Position numbers and translations under genes: made by a program. The notes below the pieces were generated by a model that had not been told where the DNA came from, ran no database searches, and saw only the letters and a list, made by a program, of their open reading frames with translations. Positions 1-8,161 of a stretch of DNA of 56,318 bases are shown one piece after another (within the stretch, counting starts at the first letter, position 1; each line of letters begins with the position of its first letter). Source of the DNA: Sphingobacterium nematocida (GTDB lineage Bacteria > Bacteroidota > Bacteroidia > Sphingobacteriales > Sphingobacteriaceae). The stretch is taken from the NCBI RefSeq assembly GCF_900168125.1, contig NZ_FUZF01000002.1, positions 1 to 56,318 of the forward strand. Direction: 5' to 3'.

Positions 1-1809
1 GGCAGCTTAACCGGCAGCACATTGAACTGGTCTGTTAATGTACCGTTCGGTGGTGAGGTTTCTGTAAGCTTCAAGGTTACTGTAAATGCCGATTTAACAG
101 AAGGAGCTGTGATCCGTAATATCGCTACTGTTGGAAACGAAAATCCAGAAGTTGAGATCCCTACAGATCGTGTGGCTGGAATTAGTATCGAAAAACGACA
201 CAATCTTGCTGCAAATAACGATTGTTACGGTTTGAAAGTGGGAGATAAGATTGTTTATACCTTCACTGTGAAGAACACAGGAAACGTAAGCTTAAGTAAT
301 GTAGCTGTGATAGACAATCTTCCGAGATTAGGAACCATTAGCTCTGTTGAGAACGGAAACTTAGCACCAGGAGCTACACGAGTGTTTACTGCGGAGTATG
401 CTGTTGATCAGACTGACCTCAATAGAGGTTCGATCCGCAACACAGCAACCGTAAAAGGAACAGCGCCTAGCGGAGCGGTAATAGGTACTACAGAAGGAGT
501 AACAGATGGTTTATCAAATGAAGTCGTAATCAATATCTGTCAGACTGGAAAAGTTTCTATCGAGAAAACAGTAAATAAAGAAAATGTTTCTAAAGTTGGT
601 GAGGAGTTGATCTATACACTTAAAGTGACGAATATAGGTAATATTGATCTTGAAGAGGTGACTGTAGGTGATGTAATGTTGAATTTCAATGATATAATAA
701 ACCTTAAAGTTGGTGAGGTAAAGACTTACACATTAACTTATGTTACTAAATACGAAGATCTATTGAAGGCTTCCATAGATAATATAGCCTCAGCTACTTT
801 GAAATCGAGGGAACGAGTAACTGACGATGCTTCGACTAAAATTACATTCACTCCTGACATCGATATTGTGAAAAGTGCAGACAAGAGTGTCGTTACGTTC
901 TTAGGAGAAGAGGTAGAGTATACCATTGAAGTGAAGAATACAGGCTCAACAGACTTAACGAATGTAGTCGTTACAGATCCTATGTTCCCGAACTTCACAG
1001 GTAATGCTGGAAACTTGGCTGTCGGACAAACTAAAAAATTCGAACTAACCTATGTTTCGGAGTTAGCAGATATAATTCGCGGATACATTAGAAATACAGC
1101 CCAAGTGAAAGGAACAGTAGCAGGAGTAGTGGCATTTAGATCGTTTAACCCAACAACTGGAGTGGTAGAAAAACTTTCGAATACCGTTGAGATTCCAGTT
1201 CTCTTCAGCAGTATCCTTGAGGTAACTAAAGTTGCTGATAAGACAGAAGTGCAAAAAGTGGGGGAAGTCATTAATTACAGTATCACAGTTGCAAACAAAG
1301 GGCAATACGATCTGAAGGATGTACGGATCAGTGATCCTTTGACAGGACTCAATGAGACTATAGCGACACTGGCAGCTGGTGAAACAGTATCTTTCAATAA
1401 GGAGAAAAATAGCAAAACAAGTTACACGGTCGTACGTAGCGACTTTGACAAAGGCGAGATTGTCAACGTAGTGACCGTTACTGCTAAAGATCTGAAAGAC
1501 GTAACAGTGACCGGAACTGCGGAAAGAATAGTGACTGTTTTACCAATGCCGCTTTTCATTCCTAACGTGTATACACCTAACGGTGATAATGTAAACGACA
1601 CCTTTGAAATCGTAGGTATCGAAGCGTTTGACCGTACTGAGGTGACTATTTTGAACCGTTGGGGTAATGAAGTATATCGAAACGATAACTACAGAAATGA
1701 ATGGAACGGACAAGGTCTGAACGAAGGAACTTATTTCTATATCATCAAGACGATTAAGGGAACCAAAGAAGATGTATATAAAGGTCATGTACTAATCAAA
1801 ACACGCTAA
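1..1809 (+). CDS. Repeat-rich surface adhesin with type IX (CHU_C) sorting domain, 5' truncated
   Basis: The reading frame is open from the first base of the window, so the gene starts upstream and only its C-terminal part (about 600 residues) is present; the in-frame TTG at 22 is not a credible start. What is visible is a string of about four DUF11-like beta-sandwich repeats of roughly 100-120 residues (about 175-540, 547-845, 858-1195 and 1207-1520). Each carries 'VGxxxxYTxxVxNxGxxxLxxVxVxDxL' spacing and ends near an 'IxNxAxVxG' strand. Bases 1540-1806 encode the gliding-motility-associated C-terminal domain (starts near PNVYTPNGD, then LNRWGNEVY and GTYFYII). In this family that domain is a type B signal for export by the type IX secretion system and surface attachment. 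It is followed 11 nt later by a PorP/SprF gene, the usual partner of such adhesins. Binding target unknown. Confidence 0.88.
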   Translation, partial: GSLTGSTLNWSVNVPFGGEVSVSFKVTVNADLTEGAVIRNIATVGNENPEVEIPTDRVAGISIEKRHNLAANNDCYGLKVGDKIVYTFTVKNTGNVSLSNVAVIDNLPRLGTISSVENGNLAPGATRVFTAEYAVDQTDLNRGSIRNTATVKGTAPSGAVIGTTEGVTDGLSNEVVINICQTGKVSIEKTVNKENVSKVGEELIYTLKVTNIGNIDLEEVTVGDVMLNFNDIINLKVGEVKTYTLTYVTKYEDLLKASIDNIASATLKSRERVTDDASTKITFTPDIDIVKSADKSVVTFLGEEVEYTIEVKNTGSTDLTNVVVTDPMFPNFTGNAGNLAVGQTKKFELTYVSELADIIRGYIRNTAQVKGTVAGVVAFRSFNPTTGVVEKLSNTVEIPVLFSSILEVTKVADKTEVQKVGEVINYSITVANKGQYDLKDVRISDPLTGLNETIATLAAGETVSFNKEKNSKTSYTVVRSDFDKGEIVNVVTVTAKDLKDVTVTGTAERIVTVLPMPLFIPNVYTPNGDNVNDTFEIVGIEAFDRTEVTILNRWGNEVYRNDNYRNEWNGQGLNEGTYFYIIKTIKGTKEDVYKGHVLIKTR

Positions 1810-1820
1810 AGCATAAAGTC

Positions 1821-2840
1821 ATGAACAAGAATAATATGAAGAAGAGATTTGTGCTGTTACTGATGGGCCTAACCTGTTTTTTAACAACACAAGCACAGCA
1901 GAACATACAGTTTACACAGTATATATTCAATTCGCTGAGCGTTAATCCAGCATATGCCGGATATAAAGAAGAGTGGTTTGCACAGGTGGGGTTAAGAAGC
2001 CAGTGGACAGGCTGGAGCGGAGCTCCAAAGACAGGAAGTATTTCTATTGATGGGGTCTTAGATCCTATCAATAGAAGGCACGGGGTAGGTCTGCAGGTAA
2101 CCGTGGATGGACTGGGAGCACAATCTGCGACTTCGATATATGCGAATTATGCTTTGCGCTTGCAACTTGATCCAGAAGATACCAAACGGCTTAGCTTAGG
2201 GGTCGCCGCTGGGGTAACACAATATGGTCTAGATGGTACTAAGTTGGATCCAGTGACTGGAGGGGATCGTGTGCTCCCAGATGGTAAAGTTTCCACTTGG
2301 GTGCCTGATGTTAGATTAGGTGTATACTATGCGACACCGAAGATATATGCCGGAGCAGCAGTACATGATCTATTTTCAAATTCGGTAGATAATGAAGACT
2401 TTGTCTTTAATGCAAACTCGTTGGAAAGTCTCTATAAAAATGTAAGTCTTTATGTAATAGCAGGGGGGATGATCTCTTTAGAGGAGGGCTTGCATCTACG
2501 GCCAAGTATCTTAATAAAAGATGATTTCAAGGGACCTACTTCGCTTGATGCCAATGCAATGTTGATCTTTAATAATAAGTTTTGGATTGGAGGAGGCTAT
2601 CGTACGCGATCTAGGATATTTAAGCGGGATTACTATGACAATTCAGCGATGAAGCTAAGCTCGCTGAATTCGGTACAAGGGATCGTCCAATTTTATGCTA
2701 CACCGCGTTTTCGGATCGGATATTCCTATGATGCAATGCTCAATAAGATGAGCGGTCTACAGAGTGGTACGCACGAAGTTACGTTAGGTATAGCTTTCGA
2801 TCGTGCGCTGAAACAGATATTAAGTCCAAGGTTCTTTTAA
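1821..2840 (+). CDS. PorP/SprF family type IX secretion outer-membrane protein
   Basis: A 339-residue protein with a signal peptide (hydrophobic LLLMGLTCFLTTQAQ, cleavage after about residue 25). The family hallmark follows directly: FTQYIFN and then VNPAYAGY. The rest is a run of alternating polar/aromatic strands ending in an outer-membrane style C-terminus (LSPRFF), as in PorP/SprF beta-barrels. Family members sit in the outer membrane; SprF is needed for export and attachment of the adhesin SprB, and paralogues usually lie just after a CHU_C-tailed adhesin, exactly as here (11-nt gap). The ATG at 1821 was chosen; an in-frame ATG at 1836 also leaves a workable signal peptide. It is probably cotranscribed with the adhesin and with the PorE-like gene 11 nt downstream. 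Which PorP/SprF paralogue this is cannot be told, so no symbol is given. Confidence 0.9.
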   Translation: MNKNNMKKRFVLLLMGLTCFLTTQAQQNIQFTQYIFNSLSVNPAYAGYKEEWFAQVGLRSQWTGWSGAPKTGSISIDGVLDPINRRHGVGLQVTVDGLGAQSATSIYANYALRLQLDPEDTKRLSLGVAAGVTQYGLDGTKLDPVTGGDRVLPDGKVSTWVPDVRLGVYYATPKIYAGAAVHDLFSNSVDNEDFVFNANSLESLYKNVSLYVIAGGMISLEEGLHLRPSILIKDDFKGPTSLDANAMLIFNNKFWIGGGYRTRSRIFKRDYYDNSAMKLSSLNSVQGIVQFYATPRFRIGYSYDAMLNKMSGLQSGTHEVTLGIAFDRALKQILSPRFF

Positions 2841-2851
2841 AACGTACTGAA

Positions 2852-4795
2852 ATGAAATTTAATCATATATTTTTAGGTCATTATTTCGTTTGGGGATTGT
2901 TACTCCTTACGACTACCGTTTGTGCACAAGAACAGCTTAGTTTGCAGGCAAAGGCAGATTTGCTTTTTGAAAAATACGAGTATTACAATGCAGCACAACT
3001 GTATGGGAAATTGAGCGAGTCGAAAAAAGTGAAAACGAGGAATCTAGAGCGTTTGGCGGAGAGTTATTCGCAGATTAATAACTATGATCTTGCTGAAAAC
3101 TGGTATACGCGTGTCGTACAAAGACCCGATTATAAAAAGCAGTCTTTGATAGGTTACGCCAATGTACTTAAACAGAATGGGAAGTATGTAGAAGCCAAGG
3201 CGATGTACAAACGGTATTTGGAGGAACAAGGGGACGATGATTTTGTGAAGTTAGCGGTACAAGGAGCCGATTCGGCTACGCGCTGGATAGCCAATCCTGG
3301 TAAGGTAGATATCTTAGCGTTTAACGATGTAAATACGTCACTTTCCGAATTCTCTATGATCGCAACACCTACATCATTACTATATGCTGGAGAGTCATCC
3401 GATGCCTCTGTAGCAAAGTCAGGGATGACTGGAGAATCTTTTCTGCGACTTTTTTCAAGGGATATCAATGCGTCCGGTAAAGGTTCTATGTTGAAGGATG
3501 CGAATATCAACCAAGCGAAATATCATGTAGGTCCTGTTGCCAGTAATAAAGCAGGTGATAAGTTGTATGTAACACGGACTTATCCAGGTAAAGAGGTACA
3601 GAAATACCGTAATGATGGAAAAAAATGGGCACGTTCTGTTTTAGAGTTAATGCTCTACGAGAAAGAAGGAAATAGTTGGAAAGAAACAGCATTTCCTTTT
3701 AATAATGTGGCAGCGTATTCTGTCGGACATGCAGCTTGGAGTGATGATGAAAAGAGACTCTACTTTGCTTCGGATATGCCAGGAGGAGTAGGGGGTGTGG
3801 ATATTTGGTATTGTAATCAAACAACTGACGGGACTTGGAGTACACCTGTGAATGCAGGAGCAGAGGTTAATACGAAATATGATGAAATGTTTCCCATGGT
3901 ATTTGCGAATAAACTCTATTATTCCAGTAATGGTAAACCAGGTATGGGAGGGCTAGATATATTCGAGGCCGCTGTATCGGGTAATAAAATATCCCAAGTG
4001 AAAAACATGGGTTTCCCGGTCAATAGCCCATCTGATGATTTTGCATATTTTGTGAAAGAAGATAATGGAGAGGAACGGAAGGGATTCCTTTCTTCCAATA
4101 GGAGCGGATCTGTAGGCGGTGATGATATTTATCACTATGCGGCAAAAAAGCCTGTATTTAAAATTCTTATTCAAGGGAAAACGTTTAACAAAAAATCGCG
4201 TGAGCTTTTAGCAGAGACTAATGTTACGTTATATTCCGACAAAAGACAAATGATCGCTAAGACGAACAGCGGTCAGAAAGCTGAATTTATGTTTGATGCG
4301 GACAAGAATACCAAGTATAAGATTTTAGGAGAGCGTTCAGGTTTTCATGCAGATTCTGTTAGCCTAGTGACAGCTGTACCTACGAGAGATACTATATACC
4401 AGGTTTCTTTATTTTTAGAGCCAATAATGGAGGTTGGTCATAAGTTCGTGTTAGAGGACATATATTATGATTTCGATAAACATAATATACGTAAAGATGC
4501 AGCGATAGTACTAGATCAATTGGTGAGGACGATGAGAGATAACCCAACATTAAGGATTGAGTTATCCAGTCATACGGACAGTAGAGGTAGTCACCGTTAT
4601 AACGACCTACTTTCTCAAAGACGTGCCGAGAGTGCTGTTAATTATATTATATCCAGAGGTATAGAACGAGATCGTCTTGTCGCAAAAGGTTATGGCGAAC
4701 GCCGTTTAGTAAATCGTTGTGCAGATGGTGTGAAATGTTCTGCAGCAGAGCATCAGGCAAACAGGCGAACAGAAGTAGAAGTGCTGTCTTACTAG
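2852..4795 (+). CDS. PorE-like TPR/PD40/CRD/OmpA outer-membrane-associated protein
   Basis: A 647-residue exported protein with the domain order of PorE of Porphyromonas gingivalis. The parts are: signal peptide (about 1-25); TPR-like helices (about 30-160); a PD40/WD40-like propeller region (about 165-430) with 'DxxxMFPM' and 'GGLDIFEA' style blades; a carboxypeptidase-regulatory-like beta domain (about 430-515); and a C-terminal OmpA-like peptidoglycan-binding domain (about 530-645). The OmpA domain shows YYDFDKHNI and, near residue 575, HTDSRGS followed by LSQRRAES. In the family the OmpA domain anchors the protein to peptidoglycan while the N-terminal part works with the type IX attachment apparatus. 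It is the third gene of the adhesin-PorP/SprF-PorE cassette (11-nt spacing). Two cysteines lie near the C-terminus (NRCADGVKC), possibly a disulfide. It could equally be labelled a generic OmpA-family protein. Confidence 0.85.
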   Translation: MKFNHIFLGHYFVWGLLLLTTTVCAQEQLSLQAKADLLFEKYEYYNAAQLYGKLSESKKVKTRNLERLAESYSQINNYDLAENWYTRVVQRPDYKKQSLIGYANVLKQNGKYVEAKAMYKRYLEEQGDDDFVKLAVQGADSATRWIANPGKVDILAFNDVNTSLSEFSMIATPTSLLYAGESSDASVAKSGMTGESFLRLFSRDINASGKGSMLKDANINQAKYHVGPVASNKAGDKLYVTRTYPGKEVQKYRNDGKKWARSVLELMLYEKEGNSWKETAFPFNNVAAYSVGHAAWSDDEKRLYFASDMPGGVGGVDIWYCNQTTDGTWSTPVNAGAEVNTKYDEMFPMVFANKLYYSSNGKPGMGGLDIFEAAVSGNKISQVKNMGFPVNSPSDDFAYFVKEDNGEERKGFLSSNRSGSVGGDDIYHYAAKKPVFKILIQGKTFNKKSRELLAETNVTLYSDKRQMIAKTNSGQKAEFMFDADKNTKYKILGERSGFHADSVSLVTAVPTRDTIYQVSLFLEPIMEVGHKFVLEDIYYDFDKHNIRKDAAIVLDQLVRTMRDNPTLRIELSSHTDSRGSHRYNDLLSQRRAESAVNYIISRGIERDRLVAKGYGERRLVNRCADGVKCSAAEHQANRRTEVEVLSY

Positions 4796-4830
4796 CCCCT
4801 TTTTCGGGATACAGCATGCCCCTTTTTGGG

Positions 4831-4838
4831 TATATTTG
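4831..4838 (+). promoter_or_regulatory. Possible -7 promoter box (TATATTTG) for the TPR/HTH regulator gene
   Basis: An exact match to the Bacteroidota -7 element TAnnTTTG. No convincing TTG lies 19-21 nt upstream. If it is used, the transcript would begin around 4845, at the foot of the 4841-4890 hairpin, which would then form the start of the leader. Confidence 0.3.
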
Positions 4839-4840
4839 AC

Positions 4841-4890
4841 AAAAGTAGCTTCTTTTGTAGCGATAGTTCTACAAAAAAGAAGCTACTTTT
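4841..4890 (+). terminator. Long inverted repeat between the PorE-like gene and the TPR/HTH gene
   Basis: A 20-base left arm (4841-4860, beginning AAAAGTAGCTTC) is mirrored by the right arm ending at 4890, with two extra A residues and an 8-nt loop (CGATAGTT). It is the strongest hairpin in this spacer. It may end the adhesin cassette transcript in both directions, or fold in the leader of the next gene. There is no long T-run after it, so the terminator reading is uncertain. Confidence 0.5.
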
Positions 4891-4946
4891 GCTCATGTCA
4901 TTTTCCTTTGATTTATTTGTCTTGTAAATCAATTACCAGACTAAAA

Positions 4947-6593
4947 GTGAAAAGGTTATACCCTCTTTGGATTAGTGCATTATTGCTTACTATCTTTTGT
5001 AAAGACGCAAAAGGAGAACGTAACCCTTATGAAGAACTACGCGGTGTAAAAAGCGAGTTTGTAGCTTGTAAAGCATTTACGATTTTACGTCTTGATTTTG
5101 ATATTCATGAAGCAGACTCCGCATTAAAAAATATCGAATTTATACACAAACTAGCAAAGGAAAAGAACGATAAAAATCTGAGTTGTATATATTACGAGAC
5201 ATTAGGTAATTATTTTTCCCTTCGTTACGATAGAGTGAATAGTCTAGCTACAATGAATCACGAAAGAGCGATTCAATATGCGAAGGACAACTCATTAGAC
5301 CAACAGCTGTTTCGGCAGAATTTTAGCTTCGGAAATTATTATTATACTTACGCCAAGTATGCAGATGCGTACCGCTATTTTAGGCAAAGCCTTTTTACAC
5401 TTGATAAAATTGGCGAAAGTAATGTAGCCCAGGTGTGGCAATATTATCTCACGCTAGCTCGCTATTTCTATGACATTAAAGATTATGAAATGGCAACACA
5501 GCTGCTCCAAAAAGTACTCACATATAATAATAAACTGACACCTCGGGAGCTTTTCGATACCATCAATACATTGGGGTTGATTGCGCTCTATACGGACAAG
5601 ACTGATGAGGCGATAGCCTATTTTAGAAAAGTTTTAGAAAAATCAAATGCTGTATTGGACTCTGCTTGGATGGGGATAGCTTATGGCAATATCGGAAATA
5701 CCTTTGTTAAGAAGAAGGACATTGGAAGAGCAATCCAATATTTTGATCTTGATTATAAGTACAATTCACAACCTTCAGGAGACTTGATATCGGCTTTAGG
5801 TTCATTGAAAAAAATGGCTGAATTGCAGTTTCAACAACGTGATTTTGAAAAGGCGTTGAAGAATATTGACATATTTATCGCCAGGATGGAGAAAAAGCCT
5901 ATTCGTTATCAGACTTTGGTAGAGGCATATGATCTTAAAGCGAGACTATTGGATACACTTGCCATCGAAGAAGGTCAGTTAAATACATTAAAAGAAGCGA
6001 CAAAATATAATCGACTACTCTCGACATTGAATAATAGTGCGTCTATTGAAATGGCAAAATTAGAAGAAGAGAAATCGAATTATGATCAATTCTATTACGA
6101 ATCCAGACAATATAAAAAATTAAATCTGTTATTGATCGTAACATTGATTGGTGCTTTGTCTATTCTTTTTGTTGTTACGTATAAAAAAGCTAAGCGTGGA
6201 AGCAAAAAGGCAGAAGTTGTCGAAAGCGGTAAAGAAGAAGAAGAATATTGCCCGATGGTCATATTGAGTGATAAGCGATTTCACGTTGAAGACTCCCATA
6301 AGACTATTCAGATTAGCTTGGAACTACGGCAGCTGATGGATGGAAATTTGATGAATAATCGTAATTGGGAAAAATTCAAATTTGCGTATAGTAATAGTTT
6401 TCCTTGTTTCTTTAGCGATCTGATACATAAGTACCCTGAGCTTACTGATTCAGATTTACGCTTGTTAGCTCTTACTAACCTAGGACTCTCCAATAAGGAA
6501 TTGGCGGATAGATTATCTGTTTCCTTGGATGGTATTAAAAAAGCTAAGCAGCGGTTAAAAAAGAAACTTAACGATCATATTGTTTACAACTAA
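4947..6593 (+). CDS. Membrane-anchored TPR protein with C-terminal LuxR-like HTH (one-component regulator)
   Basis: The GTG at 4947 was chosen. The longer frame back to a TTG at 4836 would translate through the 4841-4890 hairpin, whereas GTG puts a normal signal peptide (VKRLYPLWISALLLTIF) at the start, giving 548 residues. Residues about 30-380 are TPR-like helical pairs. One transmembrane segment follows (about 392-412, LLLIVTLIGALSILFVV). The last 60 residues hold an HTH resembling the LuxR/GerE fold (LSNKELADRLSVSLDGIKKA). The predicted layout is TPR domain in the periplasm and HTH in the cytoplasm, as in a common but poorly characterised Bacteroidota class. It lies directly after the type IX adhesin cassette, so sensing of envelope or secretion state is an attractive inference, not shown. 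Target genes are unknown. Confidence 0.78.
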   Translation: MKRLYPLWISALLLTIFCKDAKGERNPYEELRGVKSEFVACKAFTILRLDFDIHEADSALKNIEFIHKLAKEKNDKNLSCIYYETLGNYFSLRYDRVNSLATMNHERAIQYAKDNSLDQQLFRQNFSFGNYYYTYAKYADAYRYFRQSLFTLDKIGESNVAQVWQYYLTLARYFYDIKDYEMATQLLQKVLTYNNKLTPRELFDTINTLGLIALYTDKTDEAIAYFRKVLEKSNAVLDSAWMGIAYGNIGNTFVKKKDIGRAIQYFDLDYKYNSQPSGDLISALGSLKKMAELQFQQRDFEKALKNIDIFIARMEKKPIRYQTLVEAYDLKARLLDTLAIEEGQLNTLKEATKYNRLLSTLNNSASIEMAKLEEEKSNYDQFYYESRQYKKLNLLLIVTLIGALSILFVVTYKKAKRGSKKAEVVESGKEEEEYCPMVILSDKRFHVEDSHKTIQISLELRQLMDGNLMNNRNWEKFKFAYSNSFPCFFSDLIHKYPELTDSDLRLLALTNLGLSNKELADRLSVSLDGIKKAKQRLKKKLNDHIVYN

Positions 6594-6651
6594 GTTTGTC
6601 TCTCCATGATATTTGACTAATTTCGTCTATTGGCTATTACGTTTATTAGAT

Positions 6652-7548
6652 ATGACAGAAATTAGTTTGCAGGGCACTTTGACGGGACACCAAAATCCGA
6701 TCTATACATTAGAAGTAGATACATCGCGACACCTATTATATTCCGCCGGAAATGATAAAGGAATTGTAGAATGGGACCTCGTCTCCCAACAATTCAAGCG
6801 GCTGTTATGTGCTGTTCCCTCTTCAGTGTACTGTTTGAAACTTATTCCTGACACAGATTGGATTGCAGCCGGTATGCGTAATGGAGAGCTTTTCATTATT
6901 CAACGTACCGAACCTCAGTTGATCGCTAAACTAAAAGTAGATAAAGGAGCTATTTTTAGTATTCAGATATTGTCGTCAAAGAATGAAATAATTGCTATAG
7001 GAGAGGAGGGGAAGGCTTATGTTTGGAGTTTAGACGGTTTTCAGCTACTTTATACCTTTCTGGTATCAAAAGACCGTGTTCGTACAATAGCTGTTTCGGA
7101 AGATCAAAAAAATATCGCTTTTGGCGATAAGCAAGGTGTTGTATATATTCATGTCGCAGACGATTTTCATTTAATCACGCAATCTGCTAAACACGAAATG
7201 GGCATATCGAGTATGCTTTTTCATAAGGAGTATTTATATACGGCGGGACGTGATGCCCGTCTTTATAAATTCAGCCTGCCTTTTCTAGAGAAGCAAGCGG
7301 AAGTAACACCCCATTTTTTTACAATATATGGAATATGCGCCGTCTCGGATCACTTGGTGACCGTGAGTAGAGATAAGACCATTAAACTATGGGATCAAAA
7401 TTTCCGATTGCTAAAGAATATTTCAAAAGATAAAGGTATTGATTCGCATCAGCTTTCCATCAATAGTGTAGCTTATGATAAGGATATCAAGGTACTCTGT
7501 ACAGCAGGTGATGATAAGCAGATCAAGCTATGGTCAGTGGAGTTATGA
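6652..7548 (+). CDS. WD40 repeat protein
   Basis: A predicted cytoplasmic beta-propeller of 298 residues, starting at the ATG at 6652 (MTEISLQGTLTGHQNPIYTL). The 13-codon extension to a TTG at 6613 adds nothing conserved and is rejected. Repeats are clear at both ends: LTGHQNPIYTLEVD ... LLYSAGNDKGIVEWDL at the N-terminus, then VTVSRDKTIKLWDQ and LCTAGDDKQIKLWSVEL at the C-terminus, with four or five weaker blades between. No catalytic residues or signal peptide are seen. WD40 propellers are scaffolds for protein-protein contacts; the partner is unknown. The gene follows the TPR/HTH regulator by 58 nt on the same strand, so a shared transcript is possible. It converges on msrC. Confidence 0.85.
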   Translation: MTEISLQGTLTGHQNPIYTLEVDTSRHLLYSAGNDKGIVEWDLVSQQFKRLLCAVPSSVYCLKLIPDTDWIAAGMRNGELFIIQRTEPQLIAKLKVDKGAIFSIQILSSKNEIIAIGEEGKAYVWSLDGFQLLYTFLVSKDRVRTIAVSEDQKNIAFGDKQGVVYIHVADDFHLITQSAKHEMGISSMLFHKEYLYTAGRDARLYKFSLPFLEKQAEVTPHFFTIYGICAVSDHLVTVSRDKTIKLWDQNFRLLKNISKDKGIDSHQLSINSVAYDKDIKVLCTAGDDKQIKLWSVEL

Positions 7549-7578
7549 GGTTATGAAGTTTTCAAGTTAGAAGTAACT

Positions 7579-7625
7579 AGTTCACTGGTTAACATGTTCA
7601 CAAGATAACTCGATCACAGGATAAC
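7579..7625. repeat. Three tandem degenerate 15-16 bp units
   Basis: Units at 7579-7593 (AGTTCACTGGTTAAC), 7594-7609 (ATGTTCACAAGATAAC) and 7610-7625 (TCGATCACAGGATAAC) share the frame nnTTCACnnGnTAAC. They fill the spacer between the convergent WD40 and msrC genes, and the last unit supplies the final codons and stop of msrC. Confidence 0.6.
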
Positions 7626-8087
7626 AAGATCAACTATCTCTTTTAAGTACTTGGCGTCTATTTCATTGAAGGTATTCAACTCTTCACTGTCTACATCCAA
7701 TATTGCAATTACCTCATTGTTCCGAATTATAGGCAACACAATTTCTGACTTGGAAAGGGAGCTACAAGCTATATGGCCAGGAAATTCGTCTACATTTGGA
7801 ACAATTAAAGTGTCTTTTTGTGCCCATGCCGTTCCGCATACCCCTTTGTTATAAGCTATACGAGTGCAGGCTACAGGTCCTTGAAAAGGACCTAATACCA
7901 ACTGTTCGCCTTTTACAATATAAAAACCTACCCAAAAGAAATTAAACTGTTCTTTAAGCGCAGCAGCTACATTAGCGAGGTTGGCAATTTCATCAGACTC
8001 TCCTTTTAAAAGAGCCTCGATTTGAGGAAGCAAGCTCTTATACTGCTCTTCTTTGTTTCCTTTATTTATTTTTAGATCTTCAGCCAT
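7614..8087 (-). CDS. msrC: Free methionine-R-sulfoxide reductase (GAF-domain fRMsr)
   Basis: A 157-residue single GAF-domain enzyme that reduces free methionine-(R)-sulfoxide in the cytoplasm using thioredoxin-type donors. The three family cysteines are all present: C74 in GPVACTRI, C84 in KGVCGTA and C108 in FPGHIACSS. The acidic pocket motif LDVDSEE is near residue 131. Length and ATG start fit the family well (E. coli YebR is about 165 residues). It lies 74 nt downstream of sprA on the same strand and could be the tail of that transcript; no separate promoter was seen. The last residues (VDLVIL) are encoded by a unit of the 7579-7625 repeat, so the C-terminal tip may have been replaced by repeat sequence. 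Confidence 0.93.
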   Translation of the reverse strand: MAEDLKINKGNKEEQYKSLLPQIEALLKGESDEIANLANVAAALKEQFNFFWVGFYIVKGEQLVLGPFQGPVACTRIAYNKGVCGTAWAQKDTLIVPNVDEFPGHIACSSLSKSEIVLPIIRNNEVIAILDVDSEELNTFNEIDAKYLKEIVDLVIL

Positions 8088-8161
8088 TTTGTTTCAAGTT
8101 ATGATGGTGAAGGAGGTGATGATAGTGATGTTGTTCTCACGATGATCACCTTATTCACTTC

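Noticed and set aside
4836..4946. N-terminal extension of the TPR/HTH protein from a TTG at 4836
   Set aside because: It would translate through the long hairpin and give an atypical N-terminus; the GTG at 4947 starts a normal signal peptide.
7579..7625. CRISPR-like array
   Set aside because: Units are tandem with no spacers, only three, and degenerate; no cas genes.
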